Shown here: positions 7,719 to 11,859 of the stretch, in pieces
Numbering within the stretch: position 1 is the stretch's first letter
Layout of the letters: each line of letters begins with the position of its first letter
Source: Pseudomonadota bacterium
GTDB taxonomy: Bacteria; Pseudomonadota; Gammaproteobacteria; Enterobacterales; Enterobacteriaceae
DNA length: 11,859 bases
Assembly: GCA_023454395.1 (NCBI GenBank)
Contig: JAEYFY010000181.1
Location: 1 to 11,859, forward strand
Direction: 5' to 3'
Program-made: the position numbers and the translations under genes
Notes under the pieces: model-generated
Seen by the model: the letters and a program-made list of their open reading frames with translations, nothing else
What the model was told of the DNA's origin: nothing
Database searches by the model: none

Positions 7719-8459
7719 GTGGACGGCTGGCAACGTGCATTCGTTATCCATGCTCGACCTTACAGTGAAACGAGTCTATTACTCGATTTTTTCACTGAAA
7801 ATGAAGGGCGAGTACGCATATTGTCAAAAGGTGCGCGAGGCCGTCGTTCACCCTTAAAAGGGGCACTTCAACCTTTTACTCCTTTGCTCATTCGTTGGAG
7901 TGGGCGAGGAGAAGTTAAAACACTTCGTGATGCTGAACCTATCTCTTTAGCATTACCACTGACAGGTTCTGTGCTATACAGTGGCTTGTATCTTAATGAA
8001 TTATTGTCTCGCGTTTTAGAAAATGGTACCTCTTATAGTGTACTTTTTTTTGAATACCTCTCCTGTTTGCAAATTCTTGCAGCGAGCGATACCACACCTG
8101 AAGCGGCACTAAGACGCTTTGAACTCGCGTTATTAACACAACTTGGCTATGGCTTAGATTTTCTGCATTGTGCCGGAAGTGGAGAGCCAGTTTCAGATTC
8201 GATGACTTATCGTTATCGGGAAGAAAAAGGTTTTATTGCGAGTTTAGTAGTTGATCATAATAGTTTCACCGGATTTGAATTAAAATCCTTAGCCAGTCGC
8301 GAATTTCCTACTGTTGAAACATTAAAAGCGGCGAAAAGGTTTACTCGAATGGCATTGAAGCCCTATTTAGGCGGAAAACCATTAAAAAGTAGAGAACTTT
8401 TTAGACAATTTGCCATTAAAAAATCCCCAAAGAAAAGAGCATTGATGGCAGAACAGTAA
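7719..8459 (+). CDS. recO: DNA repair protein RecO (GTG start)
   Basis: Recombination mediator of 246 residues (242 in E. coli). With RecR, and in part RecF, it loads RecA on SSB-coated single strands at gaps and anneals complementary strands. The N-terminal OB fold (about 1-80) starts [24 protein letters not shown] and contains [22 protein letters not shown]. The helical C-terminal part includes [24 protein letters not shown] and the conserved end [20 protein letters not shown]. Translation starts at GTG 7719, the only in-frame start that gives the family N-terminus, behind AGGT at 7708-7711. The gene lies nine bases after era. The tail beyond the conserved end ([13 protein letters not shown]) is basic and differs from E. 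coli. Confidence 0.96.
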   Translation: MDGWQRAFVIHARPYSETSLLLDFFTENEGRVRILSKGARGRRSPLKGALQPFTPLLIRWSGRGEVKTLRDAEPISLALPLTGSVLYSGLYLNELLSRVLENGTSYSVLFFEYLSCLQILAASDTTPEAALRRFELALLTQLGYGLDFLHCAGSGEPVSDSMTYRYREEKGFIASLVVDHNSFTGFELKSLASREFPTVETLKAAKRFTRMALKPYLGGKPLKSRELFRQFAIKKSPKKRALMAEQ

Positions 8460-8528
8460 TATTGTCTTTTTCTTCTCTATGGAATGTGTAAACTAAGGTA
8501 ATACAACGTTATTTTTCAGGAGAAGAGC

Positions 8529-9260
8529 ATGTCTGATATTCTACTTGGCGTTAATATTGACCATATCGCCACCCTTCGTAATGCCAGAGGCACAACGTAT
8601 CCCGATCCTGTTCAAGCGGCTTTTGTTGCAGAACAAGCCGGCGCTGATGGTATTACTATCCATTTACGTGAAGATAGACGCCACATCACTGATCGCGATT
8701 TAATGCTGATAAGCCAAACGGTTCAGACAAGATTAAATCTGGAAATGGCAGTCACTGAAGAGATGATCGAAATTGCTTGTCAAACACAGCCTGATTTTTG
8801 CTGTTTAGTACCTGAAAAACGCCAAGAAGTGACAACAGAAGGTGGTTTAGACGTTGTTGGCAATGAAGCAAAAGTTGCTGATGCAATTAAACGCTTATCT
8901 TTAGCGGGTATCAAAGTTTCTCTGTTTATTGATCCTGACCATGAACAAATTAACGCAGCCGACCGTGTTGGTGCGCCTTTTATTGAGATCCACACTGGCG
9001 CTTATGCTGATGCAGAAGATGAAATGGCTCAAGAAAAAGAGTTTGTCCGTATTCGTGATGCAGTGACTTATGCCGCATCGAAAGGCTTAAAAGTGAATGC
9101 AGGGCATGGTTTGCATTACCATAACGTGCAACGTATTGCCGCATTACCTGAACTTTATGAACTGAATATTGGCCATGCAATTATTGGTAGAGCCGTATTT
9201 AGTGGATTAGCACCCGCGGTTGAAGAAATGAAACGCTTAATGCGAGAAGCGCGTCGCTAA
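8529..9260 (+). CDS. pdxJ: Pyridoxine 5'-phosphate synthase PdxJ
   Basis: Cytoplasmic enzyme of 243 residues, a TIM barrel that closes the pyridoxine ring from 1-deoxyxylulose 5-phosphate and 3-amino-2-oxopropyl phosphate, the last ring-building step of the DXP-dependent vitamin B6 pathway. The N-terminus [17 protein letters not shown] is diagnostic. The expected catalytic residues are His45 in IHLRED, Glu72 in NLEMAVTEE and His193 in [22 protein letters not shown] forms the C-terminal phosphate-binding region. AGGAG at 8518-8522 is a good ribosome site for ATG 8529. The 69-base spacer after recO has no clear terminator or strong promoter. The stop codon shares one base with the acpS start. 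Confidence 0.98.
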   Translation: MSDILLGVNIDHIATLRNARGTTYPDPVQAAFVAEQAGADGITIHLREDRRHITDRDLMLISQTVQTRLNLEMAVTEEMIEIACQTQPDFCCLVPEKRQEVTTEGGLDVVGNEAKVADAIKRLSLAGIKVSLFIDPDHEQINAADRVGAPFIEIHTGAYADAEDEMAQEKEFVRIRDAVTYAASKGLKVNAGHGLHYHNVQRIAALPELYELNIGHAIIGRAVFSGLAPAVEEMKRLMREARR

Positions 9261-9640
9261 TGGCTATTGTTGGCTTAGGTATGGATATCGTCGAGATATC
9301 ACGTATCGAAGATATTATAGGGCGTTCCGGTGAACGCCTTGCTCGTCGCATTCTTACTGATACAGAATGGGAAATCTATCAATCTCATAAACAGCCAATA
9401 CGCTTTTTAGCTAAGCGGTTTGCAGTAAAAGAGGCTGCGGCAAAAGCATTAGGAACAGGTATCCGTTTAGGATTGGCTTTTAATCATTTTGAAGTACGTA
9501 ATGATGAGTTAGGTAAACCTACACTGCATTTTTTAGCGGTTGCAAAAGAGATGGCAGAGAAAGCGGGGATAAACTCTATTCACGTAACACTTGCTGATGA
9601 ACAGCGTTATGCTTGTGCGACAGTTATTTTAGAAAAATAG
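9260..9640 (+). CDS. acpS: Holo-[acyl-carrier-protein] synthase AcpS
   Basis: Phosphopantetheinyl transferase of 126 residues, the same length as in E. coli. It moves 4'-phosphopantetheine from CoA to the serine of acyl carrier protein, making it active for fatty-acid synthesis. The metal-binding residues Asp9 in GMDIVE and Glu58 in [11 protein letters not shown] are present, and the family end [18 protein letters not shown] is intact. Residue 8 is Met where E. coli has Thr, next to the metal ligand; this is probably tolerated. The start overlaps the pdxJ stop (TAATG at 9258-9262), so the pair is translationally coupled. The 40 bases between its stop and the convergent yfhL stop hold no clear terminator. 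Confidence 0.97.
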   Translation: MAIVGLGMDIVEISRIEDIIGRSGERLARRILTDTEWEIYQSHKQPIRFLAKRFAVKEAAAKALGTGIRLGLAFNHFEVRNDELGKPTLHFLAVAKEMAEKAGINSIHVTLADEQRYACATVILEK

Positions 9641-9680
9641 CTCTCTTAGATTTATCACCCACAAAATCATTGATTAAGGT

Positions 9681-10183
<503 letters not shown>

Positions 10184-10492
10184 TTAAGCACGAGCCAATG
10201 AGGAGAAATGAAAACCAGTAGCATTAATGACGTGGCGTAGTGTCTTTAATGTAGGGTTACCTGTTGGTGATAGGGTTCGGTAAAGTGTTTCACGTGAAAC
10301 ACCGGCTTTTTTTGCAATAGTTGCCATACCTCCACGGGCTTCTACGACATGGCGTAATGCCATAAGAAAAGCTTCTTGCCCACCATCTTCATCTATATCA
10401 AGGAAGGCTTGATGTAAATAAGCTTTAGCAAAATCAGGGTCTTCACGTAAAATTTCAACCATTGCATCATCATGCAAACGAGAATTGGGCAT
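10184..10492 (-). CDS. Antitoxin of HI1420 / HigA-like addiction module
   Basis: Helix-turn-helix protein of 102 residues resembling the family named after Haemophilus influenzae HI1420, the antidote encoded just downstream of a RelE/ParE-superfamily toxin. The N-terminal part (about 5-52, EILREDPDFAKAYLHQAFLD) is the likely toxin-binding region. The helix-turn-helix lies at about 56-73 (IAKKAGVSRETLYRTL), followed by the family signature SPTGNPTLKTL (75-85). It is expected to bind the toxin and repress the shared promoter. Its start is three bases after the toxin stop, with AGGT inside the toxin end (10501-10498 on the minus strand), so the two are translated together. It seems intact. Confidence 0.88.
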   Translation of the reverse strand: MPNSRLHDDAMVEILREDPDFAKAYLHQAFLDIDEDGGQEAFLMALRHVVEARGGMATIAKKAGVSRETLYRTLSPTGNPTLKTLRHVINATGFHFSSLARA

Positions 10493-10495
10493 AAT

Positions 10496-10813
10496 CTACC
10501 TCTTTAAATAATCTTTTAGACATAGGATAGCTTTATTAATATCAGTATCCTGAGTTCGCTTATCTCCAGCTAGAAGTAGCAATATAATTTCGCCATCGAT
10601 TAAACTATAGTAAACCCGATATCCAGCACCTTGATCAATTCGTAATTCCCAAACACTATCACGGCAAGGTTTATGATCACCAAAATGCGCACTTGCCATT
10701 CTATTTACTCTTGATGCAATTTTTGCTTTAGCAACAGGATCGCGTATTTTTTTGAAATAGTCAGCATATAAGTCTTTGCCATCTATTGTTAAGTAATGTT
10801 TGATCGTTTTCAT
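10496..10813 (-). CDS. Toxin of HI1419 / RelE-ParE (Gp49-like) family
   Basis: Small protein of 105 residues from ATG 10813 that matches the pattern of the HI1419 addiction-module killer family, part of the RelE/ParE superfamily. Conserved pieces are KIASRVNRMASAHFGDHKP (31-49), WELRI (55-59), GAGYRVYY (62-69) and LLLAGDKRTQDTDI (79-92). Relatives are thought to act as ribosome-dependent mRNA nucleases, but the target of this subfamily is not evident from sequence. Toxin-before-antitoxin order is like HigBA. A TTG at 10819 would add two residues; ATG 10813 is preferred, though no Shine-Dalgarno is visible before it, so low or leaderless translation is possible. It is not disrupted and may be active. 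Confidence 0.87.
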   Translation of the reverse strand: MKTIKHYLTIDGKDLYADYFKKIRDPVAKAKIASRVNRMASAHFGDHKPCRDSVWELRIDQGAGYRVYYSLIDGEIILLLLAGDKRTQDTDINKAILCLKDYLKR

Positions 10814-10819
10814 TAGCAA

Positions 10820-10848
10820 AATGTAGCTTAAAAGCTACGTATCAACAA
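10820..10848 (-). promoter_or_regulatory. Candidate proximal promoter of the toxin-antitoxin operon
   Basis: On the minus strand TTGTTG (10848-10843) and TACATT (10825-10820) are separated by 17 bases, with operator 1 filling most of the spacer. Initiation about seven bases downstream would fall at or next to the toxin ATG (10813), giving a nearly leaderless mRNA. That would explain the absent Shine-Dalgarno. Confidence 0.4.
10823..10838. promoter_or_regulatory. Operator 1 of the toxin-antitoxin module
   Basis: GTAGCTT and AAGCTAC arms (7 bp each) around a central AA form a 16-base palindrome, ten bases before the toxin ATG on the minus strand. It has the same arms as operator 2. Such repeats in the promoter of a toxin-antitoxin operon are typical binding sites for the antitoxin or the complex. 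Confidence 0.75.
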
Positions 10849-10856
10849 CTATTTTT

Positions 10857-10872
10857 GTAGCTTATAAGCTAC
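10857..10872. promoter_or_regulatory. Operator 2 of the toxin-antitoxin module
   Basis: GTAGCTTATAAGCTAC is a perfect 16-base palindrome with the same arms as operator 1. The two centres are 34 bases apart. The central TATAAG, read on the minus strand, can serve as the -10 of the toxin promoter, so binding here would block RNA polymerase directly. Confidence 0.78.
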
Positions 10873-10888
10873 TGTAACTTATCAGCAA
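10861..10888 (-). promoter_or_regulatory. Candidate distal promoter of the toxin-antitoxin operon
   Basis: On the minus strand TTGCTG (10888-10883) and TATAAG (10866-10861) are separated by 16 bases. The -10 is embedded in operator 2, which fits autorepression. The transcript would have a leader of about 40 bases containing operator 1. Confidence 0.5.
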
Positions 10889-10970
10889 TATATATAAAAA
10901 GCAAAAATCTTAGGTAGAAGCGAGTAAATATTAATGATAAAGAGTATGTTTTGTGGTATTCAGCACACCT

Positions 10971-11017
10971 AATACCCTGTTATAGATGTTAAATAACGCA
11001 ATAACATAAGGGGTATT
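10971..11017 (+). promoter_or_regulatory. Inverted repeat overlapping the exporter ribosome site
   Basis: AATACCC (10971-10977) pairs with GGGTATT (11011-11017), and the adjoining TGTTAT (10978-10983) pairs with ATAACA (11001-11006). Only a four-base bulge TAAG (11007-11010) separates the two 3' arms. The Shine-Dalgarno AAGGGG (11008-11013) lies half in the bulge and half in the stem, and the ATG follows three bases after the stem. In RNA this could mask translation; in DNA it could be a repressor site. Which one applies depends on where transcription starts, which I could not fix. Confidence 0.5.
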
Positions 11018-11019
11018 CT

Positions 11020-11655
11020 ATGCCAACGCTGTTTAATATGTGGACATTTGCACTTTTATCTTTGGGTTTAGTGCTAACACCCGGTCCTAATATGATTTAC
11101 TTAATTTCACGCTCAATCTCACAAGGGAAAAAAGCAGGATTTATCTCGCTAATCGGTGTGGCTGTTGGCTATATTTTTTATATGTTATTAGCGGCATTTG
11201 GTATTACGGCCATTTTTATGGCTGTACCTTATGCTTATGATACGTTGAAGATTTGTGGTGCGATTTATCTTCTTTATATAGCTTGGCAATCTATTAAGCC
11301 CGGTGGTCGTTCTATCTTTCATCCCAAAAAATTACTTTCAGGTAATACAACAAAACTCTTTGTGATGGGGTTTGTTACCAATTTATTGAATCCTAAGATT
11401 GCATTGATGTATTTATCACTGCTACCTCAATTTATCAGTATTCAAAATGGTAGTGTTTTAAACCAGTCATTAGTGTTAGGCAGTATTCAAATCGTTATTA
11501 GCATCGCAGTAAATGCATTGATTGTTATTGCAGCAGGTTCTATTGCGGGATTCTTTATGCAAAGACCTCGCTGGGCATTAATTCAACGTTGGTTTATGGC
11601 GACTATTTTAGGGGCTTTAGCCATTAAATTAGCCACAGAAGCACGCGTAAACTAA
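11020..11655 (+). CDS. LysE/RhtB-family amino-acid exporter
   Basis: Inner-membrane protein of 211 residues with about six hydrophobic segments, the size and layout of the LysE/RhtB family that exports amino acids or related metabolites. The family signature near the N-terminus is present: LVLTPGPNMIYLISRSISQGKKAGF (18-41), with PGPN at 21-24. The central loop is followed by GFVTNLLNPKIALMYLSLLPQF (117-138), with the conserved NPK at 124-126. The substrate cannot be read from the sequence. AAGGGG at 11008-11013 is a good ribosome site. It is divergent from the toxin-antitoxin pair and followed by tadA. Many such exporters are paired with a LysR-type regulator; none is present here. Confidence 0.9.
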   Translation: MPTLFNMWTFALLSLGLVLTPGPNMIYLISRSISQGKKAGFISLIGVAVGYIFYMLLAAFGITAIFMAVPYAYDTLKICGAIYLLYIAWQSIKPGGRSIFHPKKLLSGNTTKLFVMGFVTNLLNPKIALMYLSLLPQFISIQNGSVLNQSLVLGSIQIVISIAVNALIVIAAGSIAGFFMQRPRWALIQRWFMATILGALAIKLATEARVN

Positions 11656-11701
11656 AGTTGCATCTTGCTATCTTTGTCATAAACAATTCAAGGCAATCTC
11701 T

Positions 11702-11730
11702 TTAGTTATCAATAGAAAACAGGGTACAAT
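11702..11730 (+). promoter_or_regulatory. Candidate tadA promoter
   Basis: TACAAT at 11725-11730 is a good -10. TTAGTT at 11702-11707 is a weak -35 with a 17-base spacer. It lies 32 bases before the tadA start, and no terminator is visible between the exporter gene and tadA, so read-through is also possible. Confidence 0.4.
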
Positions 11731-11762
11731 AGCCCGCTATATGATAATGAAGAGATATCCTT

Positions 11763-11859
11763 GTGAATAAAGTTAAAGATGATATTTATTGGATGCATAA
11801 AGCGATTGAGCAAGCGCAAAAAGCACAAGAAATCGGTGAAATACCGGTGGGCGCAGTAT
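11763..11859 (+). CDS. tadA: tRNA adenosine deaminase TadA, 5' part only
   Basis: The first 32 codons of a gene cut by the window edge. The enzyme deaminates A34 to inosine in the tRNA-Arg(ACG) anticodon. The visible N-terminus reads DDIYWMHKAIEQAQKAQEI followed by GEIPVGAV, matching the family start YWM...A...A, E(I/V)PVGAV that leads into the cytidine-deaminase fold. The zinc motifs (HAE and PCxxC) lie beyond the window. GTG at 11763 is the only in-frame start near, with GAAGAGA about ten bases before it. TadA beside acpS-yfhL is the usual E. coli neighbourhood, so this marks the return to conserved chromosome. Confidence 0.85.
   Translation, partial: MNKVKDDIYWMHKAIEQAQKAQEIGEIPVGAV

Noticed and set aside
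8460..8528. Promoter for pdxJ in the recO-pdxJ spacer
   Set aside because: TTGTCT (8462-8467) and TAAACT (8489-8494) are 21 bases apart, too far for a normal sigma-70 promoter; no better pair was found.
10814..10819. TTG at 10819 as toxin start
   Set aside because: It adds only two residues and has no better ribosome site than ATG 10813.

Overview
The window looks like chromosomal DNA of an AT-rich member of the Enterobacterales, most likely Proteus or a close relative in the Morganellaceae. This rests on near-complete protein similarity to the Escherichia coli proteins recalled from memory, the same gene order, AT-rich codon use and short AT-rich spacers. No 16S rRNA or other species marker is present, so the genus is an inference.

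Region 1 (1-2886) is the sigma-E envelope-stress operon. A short leader ORF resembling rseD ends on the rpoE start codon, followed by rpoE, rseA, rseB and rseC, all intact, and closed by a strong intrinsic terminator. RpoE is the sigma factor, RseA the membrane anti-sigma factor destroyed by stepwise proteolysis, RseB its periplasmic guard, and RseC a two-helix inner-membrane protein.

Region 2 (2887-9640) is a housekeeping block on the + strand: lepA and lepB (elongation factor 4 and signal peptidase I), then rnc-era-recO (RNase III, an rRNA-associated GTPase and a recombination mediator) and pdxJ-acpS (PLP synthesis and the holo-ACP synthase). Between lepB and rnc lie three consecutive RNA-foldable elements. 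The third is a long, nearly continuous duplex just before rnc, a good candidate for an RNase III autoregulation site like the one known in E. coli.

Region 3 (9641-11859) begins with yfhL, a convergent small ferredoxin gene. After it comes what looks like an accessory insertion: a dyad-rich gap, a minus-strand toxin-antitoxin pair of the HI1419/HI1420 (HigBA-like, toxin first) type, and a divergent LysE/RhtB-family exporter gene. Two 16-bp palindromes sharing the same arms sit on the presumed toxin-antitoxin promoters. An inverted repeat overlaps the exporter Shine-Dalgarno sequence. The window ends within the 5' part of tadA, which returns it to conserved chromosome.

No frankly new multi-gene system is evident. 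The most distinctive signals are non-coding: the paired operators of the toxin-antitoxin module, the rnc leader duplex, the exporter leader hairpin and the shortened rpoE leader ORF.
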